A stretch of DNA of 64,000 nt from Bryobacterales bacterium (GTDB lineage: Bacteria; Acidobacteriota; Terriglobia; Bryobacterales; Bryobacteraceae). The stretch covers positions 1 to 64,000 of the forward strand of contig JADZAF010000223.1 in assembly GCA_020852755.1 (NCBI GenBank), in the 5' to 3' direction. Position numbers and translations under genes: made by a program. The notes below the pieces were generated by a model. That model searched no databases and was not told the origin of the DNA. It was given only the letters and a program-made list of their open reading frames with translations. Within the stretch, counting starts at the first letter, position 1; each line of letters starts with the position of its first letter. Shown one piece after another: positions 48,997 through 57,922 of this stretch.

Positions 48997-51900
48997 TTAT
49001 TTGAAGCGCTTCTTGTACAGAAAATCCAATCCGACCAGACCGTTCTCCTCCCGTAGCGCCACCACCGACCACTCCCGGTTGACCGCCCATTCCACGCGCA
49101 CGATCTGGTAGTTACTTCGTGACAGGTTAGTGATGTAAGTGAAGGTAATGTCACGGGTAATCTGCTGCTCCAGGGTCAGGCGCGCCTGGGGGTTATTTTC
49201 CACACCCGAGATGCTGGGGTCGATCTTCAGGCGGCTGACTCCGAAGAAGCGCTGCAGCCGTCCGGCGATGGGATTGGCGATGGCCGAGCCCAGCAGGCTG
49301 GAAGCGCCCATCTGCTGCCAGGTCTGAGGCTGCAGGTTCTGGCGGGCCACCAGCGCGGGGTCGGAAGTCGGAGTCCGGCCGGTGGCCAGCAGCGCCACTA
49401 CCTCCGAGAACTGCAGCGGAGGGTCCGAGCGGTGGGTCAGATTCAGGCGGTTGATAGGCCCCGACACGTTCAGGATGATGTTCACACCCCGGGCGCGGGT
49501 CTCCAGGTCGATGTTCAACACCGGCTCGATCTTCACCGGGTTGTAGAAGTTGATGGAGCCCTGCTGGATATCGTAGGAGGTGCCGAAAAAGAGAATCTCG
49601 CCCTGGGTGATGTTGACGCGGCCCTGCAGCGAGGGGTTGGTGCCGGTCCCCCGCAGGCGCAGGTTGGCCTCGGCTTGCAGGTCGCGGGCCAGCGCCGTCT
49701 GCAGTTGCAGACCGGCGGCGGTTTGCATGCTCACGTCGAAGCGCAGCCCCGCCAGGAAGCCCCTGCGGGCCGCCGGGGTGCGCACTGGTTCGGCGGTCTG
49801 CACCAGAATGGTTCCGAAGTCCGAGCGGGGCTGGAAAACCGTGCGGGTGATGGTGACCGTGCCGGTCAGGGTGCTGCGCTCGGTGGTGCCGGTCAACACC
49901 AGGTTGGCGTTGGCTGTTGTGCTGAGCCCCTCCGGATAGCGGATACGCACCTCGGCGGCCTCGGTCTGGAGACGGAATACCATGGTCGGGCCGCCATAGG
50001 CCGCAAAACCGCTCACCGTCACCTTGCCGCCCCCGCTCTCCGCCTGCAACTGCTGTATGGTGGCCTGGGAGCCGTCGAAAAGGATCACCCCGTTCGCGTT
50101 GGAGATGCCGGTGGGAAAATCGGGCAGGTTCACGGAGGCGTCCTTCAGCTCCAGGCGCCCGCCAATCAGAGGCGACGACCAGGCGCCGCGCACCGTTGCC
50201 GCCAGCCCCACATTGCCGTCGGCGAACACTTCCGGGTAGAAATCCTGCACGATGTTCAGGCTGGCCTGCCCTTTGATCTTGAGGTCGAGCGGGTTCTTCT
50301 GCTGCAGGGCGATGGCCCCGCTCATCTCGAGTTGCGTCTGCGGGCCGATCAGCCTGGCGCGTTTGACGCGAATGGCCGATCCCTCCAGGGCCAGGACGAT
50401 GGAACCGTCGTTCCGCAAAGTGGTGCGCGCCAGCCTGTTCCCCGGCCCCTCGGCTCCCGGGCCCGCCTCGAAGCGGCTGACTTCCAGCAGGCTCTGCAGC
50501 TTCTCCGGCCGGAAGGCGGGGCCATGGACAGTGAGCACCCCCTGGGCGATGGCGTCGAAACCGGCGCGCGGCGCCGCCTTAACCCGCAGCCACTGGCGAA
50601 CCGCGGAGTACCGTACCTGGGAAAATTCCACTTTGGCGTCCACCGGATAGTCGCCGGACAGGCGCCAGGTTCCCTGGCCCCGTAGGGTGGACCGTGCAAA
50701 GTCGGAATCCAGGGTGAAGTTCAGAACCCCTGCCTGGGTCTCGGACACCAACGTCAGGTCGCCGAAAGCCATTTCGTTCAAGGTGACCTTGCGCGCTTTC
50801 ACGCTGCCGTCCAGGCCGGTCAACCGGACCACGGGACCGGCCCCGGCCGCGCCCACGCCGGCGGTTCCCTGCGCTGCGACCTGGAGCACGCCCGCCACTC
50901 CCGGCCATCGCCGCATCAGCGGGGGAAACTTGGCCATCTCGATGGGGTTGCTGTTGAGGCGGAACTGCAGGCGGCCATTCCGGAGATTGCCGGCTGCGTG
51001 CGTGTAGGTGGCGGCCAGGTCCAGCCGGGCCGGGCCGGACTGAACGCGCAGTTCGGGAACTTCGAGCGTGCTGCCGGCATACGCCGCCTTTCCCTCGATG
51101 CGGTCGAACGGCTCCTCGAAGAGGGTCCCCTTTTCCACGGAAAAACCGGCGGCCGCTCGCGGGCTGCCGTAAGTGCCCGCGGCGGTCAGCGTAGCGGCGG
51201 CGGTGCCGCTGAAACCGCTTCCGGCATACCCGGCCAGCGCAGCCAGCTCCGCCAGCCCCGCATTTCGGAACGATGCCGTGCCCGTCAGCGGCGAGTCCGG
51301 CTGCGGCCTCCAGTTCCGGAGACCCAGGCTGGCGGCCAGTTGAACCTGCAACTGGCCCCGTGTCAAAAGGGCGTCCTGAACGCTCAGGCCCGCCGGAGTG
51401 GCGTGAACCGAGGCCGTCAAGCGGTCGAACTGGCGTCCCTCGAGGGCAAAATCCGTGATTACGATGCGCCCGTCCACGACCGGCGATTCGAACCGTCCCG
51501 AGAGCGCTCCCTCGAACGTCGCCGTGCCTCCCCGCAGGCTCACGGGCAGAGCGGCGGGAGCGCCGGGCGAAATGGACCGCAAGAGCGGCAGCAGGTCGTT
51601 CAAGTCGGTGGACGCCAGGCGAACGTCGATCCGCCGGCCCAGGGAACCGGAAACATCCACACGGGTGTGAGGCAGGGAGAGGTGCGTGGAAGAAATCTCC
51701 ACGGTTTCCCGCCGCGAATCGTAGTCCACCTTCACCCGCCCCGAGACGGGGAGCGGGCCGGTTCCGGGAGTTACCCCTACGTCCGCCCGCACCACGAACT
51801 CATTTTTCCCGCGCCCTTTCAGGTTGGCCTCGAAGTGAACCGGCCCGGAGACCTGGCCGCTCCAGTTTCGGCTCTTTTCCCCGGCGCCGGCGGCGCTCAG

Positions 51901-53229
51901 CAGGGCTTCCAGCTGCATGCTGTCTACCTGCCCGTCCACCCGTAGGGTGGCCATGCGCTCGAGCACGGCCTGGCCGGTGAAAGCCCCGTCGAAGGCGGAG
52001 GCACGCAGCCCGTCGAGCTCGATCCGGCCCGGCCGGACCTCCAGCTTCGAGGTGGCCGACAGGCCGCTGAACCGGCGTCCATCCTGGGTCACCGAGACGT
52101 CCCGCGCGGCCAGCTTGCCTTCCACGGTGTATTCTTTCGTTCCGTCGAATCGGGCCGTCCCCCCCACCTGCACAAGGCCTTCGGGCCGGCCCTCCAGCCT
52201 CAGCAGGCGGCCGAGTTCGTTCAGCGCCACCCGGGCATTGAACTCCAAGGTCCCGGACGGGCCGCTGAAGTCCCGGATCATGCCCGAGGCCTCCAGGTTT
52301 GAAGCGCCGAATCCCAGCCGCGCACTCGCCACCCGCCACTGCTCGTCCGCCAGGTTGAGGTGAATCTCGGCTTCGAGCGGCGGCGCCGCCTGCGGATGGA
52401 AAGGCAGCTGCAGCCGCAGCGGCCGCGCGAATTCGTCCAGCGCAAGGCGGGCGTTCGCCCGCCACGAACCGCGGGGCGCTTTCATGTTCTCGATCGCGCC
52501 GGAAACTACGATGGTTGACCGGGCGGATTCGAAACGCGCCTGGTTCACCTCGATGCGGTCCTGGTCGATCACCACCGGAAGCGCGGCTCTGAGCCCCAAC
52601 GGGAGTTCGGCGCCGCGGTCCAGGTACAGTGGGGCAAAAGCAACCTCGCCCCGATAGAGAGTCTGGACAGGATCGTAGGAAAGCTGCGCGCGCAGATTCT
52701 CGCCCCGCGCGTGAAATGGCGTGCGGCGCGAATCGAAAACCACCAGGCCGTCGTTGACATTGAACCGGCGCACGGCCAGGTCCACGATGGTTTCCAGCGC
52801 GGTCCTGTCCCGCTGCCGTTTGATCTTCGGCTCCGGGATGTTGGTGCGGCCGTCCGCGAAGACCAGGATGTTGGCCTGGGGCTGCTCCACATCCAGGCCG
52901 GCGAGGTCGACGGCGCGCTTGAATACCGAGACGATCTTCAACTCCACGCGGATCTGGCGGGCGCGAAACAGCGGCGCGCTGCCGGCCGGCTCCAGGCCGT
53001 GGATCACGAAGCCGTCGATTGTGGCCCTCAGGAACCGCCAGTCGAAATCGAAAGACCCGATCTCCGCGCGGCCGCCGGTGGCCGTCTCGACCTCGCGCAC
53101 GATACGGCTGCGGACCAACTGGCGGAACCAGTCCGTCTGGGCGATCACGAAAGCGGAGACCACCAGCAGGAGAACCAGGCCCAGGAGCGATCCGGCCGCG
53201 ATCAGGGCGATCTTTCTCCCGCGGCTCAT
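48997..53229 (-). CDS. tamB: TamB-like translocation/assembly protein
   Basis: A protein of 1410 residues with one N-terminal inner-membrane helix (residues 5-28) and a very long beta-rich, repetitive middle, as in TamB and other bridge-like lipid-transfer proteins. The C-terminal DUF490/TamB domain is seen in GTILVQTAEPVRTP, FFGTSYDIQQGSINFYNP and the last 60 residues (ITRDITFTYITNL ... NGLVGLDFLYKKRFK). It would span the periplasm between the two membranes. ATG 53229 overlaps the stop of the SurA-like gene (ATGA) and has GGAGG upstream. It is the third gene of a coupled trio with the Omp85 gene, as expected for a TAM-type system. Confidence 0.88.
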   Translation of the reverse strand: MSRGRKIALIAAGSLLGLVLLLVVSAFVIAQTDWFRQLVRSRIVREVETATGGRAEIGSFDFDWRFLRATIDGFVIHGLEPAGSAPLFRARQIRVELKIVSVFKRAVDLAGLDVEQPQANILVFADGRTNIPEPKIKRQRDRTALETIVDLAVRRFNVNDGLVVFDSRRTPFHARGENLRAQLSYDPVQTLYRGEVAFAPLYLDRGAELPLGLRAALPVVIDQDRIEVNQARFESARSTIVVSGAIENMKAPRGSWRANARLALDEFARPLRLQLPFHPQAAPPLEAEIHLNLADEQWRVASARLGFGASNLEASGMIRDFSGPSGTLEFNARVALNELGRLLRLEGRPEGLVQVGGTARFDGTKEYTVEGKLAARDVSVTQDGRRFSGLSATSKLEVRPGRIELDGLRASAFDGAFTGQAVLERMATLRVDGQVDSMQLEALLSAAGAGEKSRNWSGQVSGPVHFEANLKGRGKNEFVVRADVGVTPGTGPLPVSGRVKVDYDSRRETVEISSTHLSLPHTRVDVSGSLGRRIDVRLASTDLNDLLPLLRSISPGAPAALPVSLRGGTATFEGALSGRFESPVVDGRIVITDFALEGRQFDRLTASVHATPAGLSVQDALLTRGQLQVQLAASLGLRNWRPQPDSPLTGTASFRNAGLAELAALAGYAGSGFSGTAAATLTAAGTYGSPRAAAGFSVEKGTLFEEPFDRIEGKAAYAGSTLEVPELRVQSGPARLDLAATYTHAAGNLRNGRLQFRLNSNPIEMAKFPPLMRRWPGVAGVLQVAAQGTAGVGAAGAGPVVRLTGLDGSVKARKVTLNEMAFGDLTLVSETQAGVLNFTLDSDFARSTLRGQGTWRLSGDYPVDAKVEFSQVRYSAVRQWLRVKAAPRAGFDAIAQGVLTVHGPAFRPEKLQSLLEVSRFEAGPGAEGPGNRLARTTLRNDGSIVLALEGSAIRVKRARLIGPQTQLEMSGAIALQQKNPLDLKIKGQASLNIVQDFYPEVFADGNVGLAATVRGAWSSPLIGGRLELKDASVNLPDFPTGISNANGVILFDGSQATIQQLQAESGGGKVTVSGFAAYGGPTMVFRLQTEAAEVRIRYPEGLSTTANANLVLTGTTERSTLTGTVTITRTVFQPRSDFGTILVQTAEPVRTPAARRGFLAGLRFDVSMQTAAGLQLQTALARDLQAEANLRLRGTGTNPSLQGRVNITQGEILFFGTSYDIQQGSINFYNPVKIEPVLNIDLETRARGVNIILNVSGPINRLNLTHRSDPPLQFSEVVALLATGRTPTSDPALVARQNLQPQTWQQMGASSLLGSAIANPIAGRLQRFFGVSRLKIDPSISGVENNPQARLTLEQQITRDITFTYITNLSRSNYQIVRVEWAVNREWSVVALREENGLVGLDFLYKKRFK

Positions 53230-53867
53230 CGGAAGACCTCCTTTCGGTATTCGAGACGGGTCCGCTCGCGCGCGTTCCTGAGCCACTGGTCCAGGTACTG
53301 ATCCAGGCGGCGCTGCACCAGTTCTTCTTCCACCTGCGCCCGGCGGTCCTCGGCGCTGACCGGACGGGTGGGCGTGTTGGCAGCCAGGGGATTGCGGCGG
53401 GCCAGCTCCTCCTCGATCTCCTCCTCCGGGATCTGGATTCCGGGCCGGAACCGCATTTCAATGAACCGCAGGGCAGTCAACTGCCAGAACAAGTGCGCTT
53501 TCAAGTCGGCTTCGCTGATTTGGTATTCCTCAAGCGCTTTCTGATACCCGGCTTGATCGGAAAAGCGGGTCTTCCGGACGTCCTCGAGCAGGCGGTCGGC
53601 CCCGGCCGGCTCCGGCCCGGGGTAGCGGTTCAGCTCCATCTCCCGGCGGATGAGTCTTTGCTCCACCAGCCGGTCGGCGGCCTTGCGCTTCGTCTCCGGG
53701 CTGAAGTCCAGCTTGTCCCCGTTGAGGAAGGCGGTCAGCCGCAGCTCGCGCTCGATCTCGCTGGCCGTGATCACGCTGGTCCCCACCACCACCGCAATGC
53801 GGTCGATGATCTCCCCGCGAGAGGCCGCGAGGGCCAGGGGCAGCAGCAGGGCGAGGCGGAGCGTCAT
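53226..53867 (-). CDS. SurA_N-like periplasmic chaperone without a PPIase domain
   Basis: A 213-residue exported protein with a signal peptide (MTLRLALLLPLALAASRG). It has the SurA N-terminal motif IIDRIAVVVGTSVITASEIERELRL, followed by a helical body with LVEQRLIRREMELNRYPGP. SurA chaperones outer-membrane proteins to the Bam complex and usually has one or two parvulin domains; none is present here. The gene starts inside the Omp85 stop (TGATG) and ends inside the tamB start (ATGA). That points to a dedicated chaperone for an assembly system encoded together. Confidence 0.82.
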   Translation of the reverse strand: MTLRLALLLPLALAASRGEIIDRIAVVVGTSVITASEIERELRLTAFLNGDKLDFSPETKRKAADRLVEQRLIRREMELNRYPGPEPAGADRLLEDVRKTRFSDQAGYQKALEEYQISEADLKAHLFWQLTALRFIEMRFRPGIQIPEEEIEEELARRNPLAANTPTRPVSAEDRRAQVEEELVQRRLDQYLDQWLRNARERTRLEYRKEVFR

Positions 53868-56836
53868 CAGAAGGTCTGTCCTATGGAGAAGAAGAACTGG
53901 AAGTGGCTGATGCGCCGCCGGGTGCTCTCGCAAGCGGTCGGCGAGCCGACCGGGCCGCAGCGGATCAGCTCGGCCAGGTCGCCCTCAAAGCCGAAGTAGC
54001 GGGGCGGGTTGATGCTGTAGGCGAGGTCGACGCGAACCGGGCCCACCGGCGTCCGGTAGCGGATGCCGAAGCCCACCGCGTGCACCATGTAGTTGTGATC
54101 CTGCTCGTCGCGCTGTTTGAAGCGGAAGGAGATGTCGCCCGGCTTCGAGTAAACGTTGCCGGCGTCATGGAACAGCACCGCCCCGATGTTCTCACCGATG
54201 AACGGGAAGCGCAGCTCGGTCTGGTGAAAGAGCTGGGCGTTGCCGCCCAGAGGAAAGCCGGTGATGGCCTCCCGGGGGCCTGCCTGGTTTTCCGGAAAGC
54301 CGCGGTGCGAGTTGGCGCCGCCGGCGAAAAACCGCTCCGGAAAGGGGATCGCCTCGGACGGATCGGTGATGTCCCGGGGAAGCCGGAAGGGGAAGATGAA
54401 ACCCAGCGAAAGTTCGCGCGCCAGCACCATCCTTTTCCCGATGCGGTGATAGGTGGCGTTGCGGCCCAGGCCGCGGGAGAAGCTGCGCTGCGAACCGAAA
54501 TAGCGCCAGGCCAGCCCCAGGTCCAGCGTGTTGTATATGCCCCGGTGCGGGTCGGCGGGGTCGTCGCGCCGGTCCTGAATGAGACTGCCGGAGAACATGC
54601 CGATACGGGCGGGCTGCGCCAGCAGCGGCACCAGCAGCGGCTGGATCACCAGGTTCGACACGCTGGCCCGCCGGTAGCTGAAGCGGAACAGCGCGGTAGT
54701 CGGCTTGGAAAGCCTTTCCGAAAGCTGAACCGAGACCTCCTGCCGGCGGGAGGTGAAGGTGCGGACGTCGCGCGAATGGTCGTACAGGGCGGTGAAGGAG
54801 AGGTCGCGGCCCTCGACGTTGCGGTAGCGGGGCGCCGAGTAGTTGATCAGGCCGCGGCGCTGCAGGGTGGAGAGGCGGCTGCGGAAGCTGATGGAGTGGC
54901 CCACGCCCCACAGGTTCAGACGCGAGACATCGAAGGAGACGCGCGGGCTGAATCCGGTGTCCCCGCCGGGCGACTGAAGGCAGTCGCGGCAGCCGCCGAT
55001 GCGGGCCAGCTCCGCTCCCAGCCCGCCGGTGATGGAATAGCGGCTGGCCTCCTCCATCTCGTAGAGCACGTACTTCCGCGGTGTAAAGCCCTCCGGATTC
55101 TGGACGGCCATGTCGACCTTGGCGAAGACCCCCAGGTCGTATAAGCGGTGCTGCGTATCCGCCATCCGCAGGGGGGAGAGCGGGTCTCCGGGGTTGACAA
55201 ACAGGTTCTTGTTCACCAGGCTCGGCCGGGTGGTCTCGAGGCCGCCGTAGAGCACCTGCCGCACCAACTGCCGGTTTCCCTCCCGGATCGCAAACCGCAG
55301 GTTCACCTCGTGGTCTCCTGCCGCGGGCGAGGAGTTCCACTCGAAGGTGGCATCCGGGAATCCCTGCGAGTAGTAGTAGGCCAGCAGGGTGTCGCGGTCC
55401 GAAGCCACATTGAACTCGCTGAACGGCTGCCCGGCGGTGGAGCTGAGGGTCTGGACGAGCGACTTGGCCCCTTCCTGTTCGATGCCGCTCACATCCAGAC
55501 TGGCCACCCGCCACTGGGGCCCCTCCTGGATCTCGAACGCCACCGCGATCTGTTCCGACTGGCCCTGGTAGTTGCTGATCACCGTGGTGCTCACCTGCAC
55601 GTCCCGAAAGCCGTTGGAGCGATACAGGTTGGCTATGGTCTCCTCGTCCTGGCGCCGGTAGCTCTCGCTGTAGCGCCCGCGCCGGAACTGCAGGAACGAG
55701 GCCGGCGTCAGGTACATGCGCTCGCGAAGCGTCTCGGTATCGAAATAGCGGTTGCCCTTGAACTCTATGTGTGTCAGCTTGTGCCGCCGGCCGGGATTGA
55801 TCAGAAAGTCGATGGTTGCCCGGTCCCGGTTCCCGATCCGCTGTTCCTTGAAAACCACCTCGGCATGGTAGTAGCCTTCGCCCTGGAGGTAATTGCGCAG
55901 GTTCCGGGCGCCCTCCACCAGCAGGTCGCGGTCCACGGTCCCTTCCACGTAAATGGGGACGTATTGCCGCAGGCGCTTGTCCGAGATCTTGGCGCCGAAT
56001 GTGCGCAACTCCACTTGGGGTCCCGCGTCGATCTCCAGGCTGTGCCGGACCCGCCGGGAGTCGCGGTCGAAATTCACGGAGGTCAGCCGCACCTTGGCCA
56101 TCAGGCGGTCCTGTTTCTGGTACATCTGGCGGATACCGTACAGGCCGCGCTGCACCCGGGACTGCGTTACCGGCTTCCAGGTCCCGATCAGAAACCGGCG
56201 CCACTTCGTGGCCGAGATGATCTTCTCCGGCGGCACCTTCAGGTCGCCTGCAATGACGGGAGGGGCGAAGCGGGCGCGCTTGCCGCTGTCGATTTCGAAG
56301 CGCAGATGCACCTGCTGGTGAGCCTGGTCATAGTAAAAACGAGGCTGGATGCTGCTCTCGTAATAACCGTTCGCCTCCAAAAGGTTCCTGGCGCCCTCGA
56401 CGCCCTGCTGGGCCTTTTCGTCGGAATAGGGCTGGCCGAGCTCCAGCCGCGTGGCATTGGAGAGCTGGCCCGGGTTGGGAGGTTCCGAAACATTCCCTTC
56501 CACCGACACCCGGCCGATAAACCAACTGGGGGTCGTGTAGAACTTCACCGCCACCCCTCCATTGGCCGGTTCCGCGCCCACCTGGATGTCTTCATAGCGC
56601 CCGGTGGCGAACAGGCGGTCGATGGCGGCGCGCACGTCGGTCATGTGCAGGGGCTGGTCCTTCCGGAACGGCAGGATTTCGTACAATTCGGCCGGTTCCA
56701 GGGGCTGGTCGGGCGGCTCAAACTGGATCGTGACGATACGCTTGCCCTCGTAATCTTCGGCGGCGGCGAACAGTCGAAACCACGCCGGAACGCACAGCAG
56801 GCACAGCCAAGCCCCGAGACGACGCACCACCCTCAT
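53867..56836 (-). CDS. Omp85-family outer-membrane assembly protein with about seven POTRA-like repeats
   Basis: A 989-residue protein with a signal-like N-terminus (residues 1-26), a periplasmic part of about 570 residues and a C-terminal barrel. The periplasmic part divides into seven POTRA-like repeats of 72-87 residues, near 33-104, 107-185, 188-273, 275-349, 353-439, 442-520 and 523-596. The barrel starts near residue 600 and contains FFAGGANSHRGFPE, the counterpart of the VRGF/Y lid motif with His instead of the aliphatic residue. It ends IGQTF, an aromatic beta-signal. Usual numbers are five repeats (BamA) or three (TamA). Coupling to surA-like and tamB genes supports a TAM-like role; a second BamA is expected elsewhere. 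Confidence 0.9.
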   Translation of the reverse strand: MRVVRRLGAWLCLLCVPAWFRLFAAAEDYEGKRIVTIQFEPPDQPLEPAELYEILPFRKDQPLHMTDVRAAIDRLFATGRYEDIQVGAEPANGGVAVKFYTTPSWFIGRVSVEGNVSEPPNPGQLSNATRLELGQPYSDEKAQQGVEGARNLLEANGYYESSIQPRFYYDQAHQQVHLRFEIDSGKRARFAPPVIAGDLKVPPEKIISATKWRRFLIGTWKPVTQSRVQRGLYGIRQMYQKQDRLMAKVRLTSVNFDRDSRRVRHSLEIDAGPQVELRTFGAKISDKRLRQYVPIYVEGTVDRDLLVEGARNLRNYLQGEGYYHAEVVFKEQRIGNRDRATIDFLINPGRRHKLTHIEFKGNRYFDTETLRERMYLTPASFLQFRRGRYSESYRRQDEETIANLYRSNGFRDVQVSTTVISNYQGQSEQIAVAFEIQEGPQWRVASLDVSGIEQEGAKSLVQTLSSTAGQPFSEFNVASDRDTLLAYYYSQGFPDATFEWNSSPAAGDHEVNLRFAIREGNRQLVRQVLYGGLETTRPSLVNKNLFVNPGDPLSPLRMADTQHRLYDLGVFAKVDMAVQNPEGFTPRKYVLYEMEEASRYSITGGLGAELARIGGCRDCLQSPGGDTGFSPRVSFDVSRLNLWGVGHSISFRSRLSTLQRRGLINYSAPRYRNVEGRDLSFTALYDHSRDVRTFTSRRQEVSVQLSERLSKPTTALFRFSYRRASVSNLVIQPLLVPLLAQPARIGMFSGSLIQDRRDDPADPHRGIYNTLDLGLAWRYFGSQRSFSRGLGRNATYHRIGKRMVLARELSLGFIFPFRLPRDITDPSEAIPFPERFFAGGANSHRGFPENQAGPREAITGFPLGGNAQLFHQTELRFPFIGENIGAVLFHDAGNVYSKPGDISFRFKQRDEQDHNYMVHAVGFGIRYRTPVGPVRVDLAYSINPPRYFGFEGDLAELIRCGPVGSPTACESTRRRISHFQFFFSIGQTF

Positions 56837-56881
56837 GATAGCCTACGAGCCGCAAAGCAGGTTTGTTACCATCAGGAACAA

Positions 56882-57904
56882 ATGACACCAGGGGACCGGG
56901 AGCGTTACTCGCGCCAGATCCTTTTTCCAGGGATCGGTGAGGAAGGCCAGGAACGGCTGCTGGAAGCGCGCGTCGCCATCGTCGGCTGCGGCGCGCTGGG
57001 CAGCTTCCAGGCCGGGTCGCTGGCCCGTGCCGGAGTCGGTTTTTTGACGGTCATCGACCGCGACTACGTGGAAACCAGTAACCTGCAGCGCCAGTGGCTG
57101 TTCGAGGAGGAAGACGCCGCCCAGGCTCTCCCCAAGGCCGCGGCCGCCGAGCGGCGCATCGCTTCCATCAACTCCGGCGTGCGTGTCCGAGGAGTGATCG
57201 CCGACCTGACTCCCGCCAACATCGAGGATTTGTTGGGTGACTCGGTCCTGATTCTGGACGGGACAGACAACTTCGAAACCCGCTACCTGGTGAACGATTA
57301 TTCGGTTGCCGCCGGCAAGCCCTGGGTTCACGGCGCGGCGTTGGGCTCGTACGGCCTGGCCATGCCGGTGGTCCCCGGCCGGGCGGCATGCTACGCCTGT
57401 CTCTATCCCGAGCCTCCCGCCGGACCTCAGCCGACCTGCGAGACGGCCGGTGTCCTCAATGCAATTACCTCGGCGGTGGCTTCTCTTCAGGTGGCTGCGG
57501 CGCTGCGGATCCTCGTAGAGGGGCACGACGCCGCGCCCCTGCGCCTGACGACCCTGGATGTTTGGGATCTCGCGATCCGCAACTTCGCCGTGCCCCCGCC
57601 GGATCCCCAATGCCGGGCTTGCGGAAAACGCCGCTTCACCTACCTGGAAGGCAGGGAGCGCCCGCCCATCAGCTTGTGCGGCAGGAACGCGGTGCAGATC
57701 CACCAGCGGGCCCGCCCGTTGGACCTGCAGGAGCTGAAGGCCCGGCTGGCGCCGCTGGGCGAAGTGCGGGCCAACGACTTCGCCCTGCGGTTCTTCCCCC
57801 AGCCTTATGAAATCACGGTGTTCGCCGACGGCCGGGCTATCATCAAGGGCACGACCGACGTGGGGCTGGCGCGCAGCCTCTACGCCCGCTACCTGGGGTC
57901 CTGA
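56882..57904 (+). CDS. ThiF/MoeB/HesA-type E1-like adenylyltransferase with extra C-terminal domain
   Basis: A 340-residue enzyme that would adenylate the C-terminal Gly of a small sulfur-carrier protein. Seen are ERYSRQILFPGIGEEGQ, the ATP loop VAIVGCGALGSFQAG (residues 31-45), DRDYVETSNLQRQ, DGTDN (126-130), the zinc Cys pairs C170/C173 and C244/C247, and the Cys-loop PTCETAG (C186). After residue 262, where MoeB ends or carries a rhodanese domain, there is instead a module of about 78 residues (CGRNAVQIHQRARPLDLQEL ... GRAIIKGTTDVGLARSLYARYLG). No sulfur-carrier gene is adjacent. TACCAT lies nine bases before the ATG. Confidence 0.85.
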   Translation: MTPGDRERYSRQILFPGIGEEGQERLLEARVAIVGCGALGSFQAGSLARAGVGFLTVIDRDYVETSNLQRQWLFEEEDAAQALPKAAAAERRIASINSGVRVRGVIADLTPANIEDLLGDSVLILDGTDNFETRYLVNDYSVAAGKPWVHGAALGSYGLAMPVVPGRAACYACLYPEPPAGPQPTCETAGVLNAITSAVASLQVAAALRILVEGHDAAPLRLTTLDVWDLAIRNFAVPPPDPQCRACGKRRFTYLEGRERPPISLCGRNAVQIHQRARPLDLQELKARLAPLGEVRANDFALRFFPQPYEITVFADGRAIIKGTTDVGLARSLYARYLGS

Positions 57905-57922
57905 GCGCCTGACAGTTGCCGC

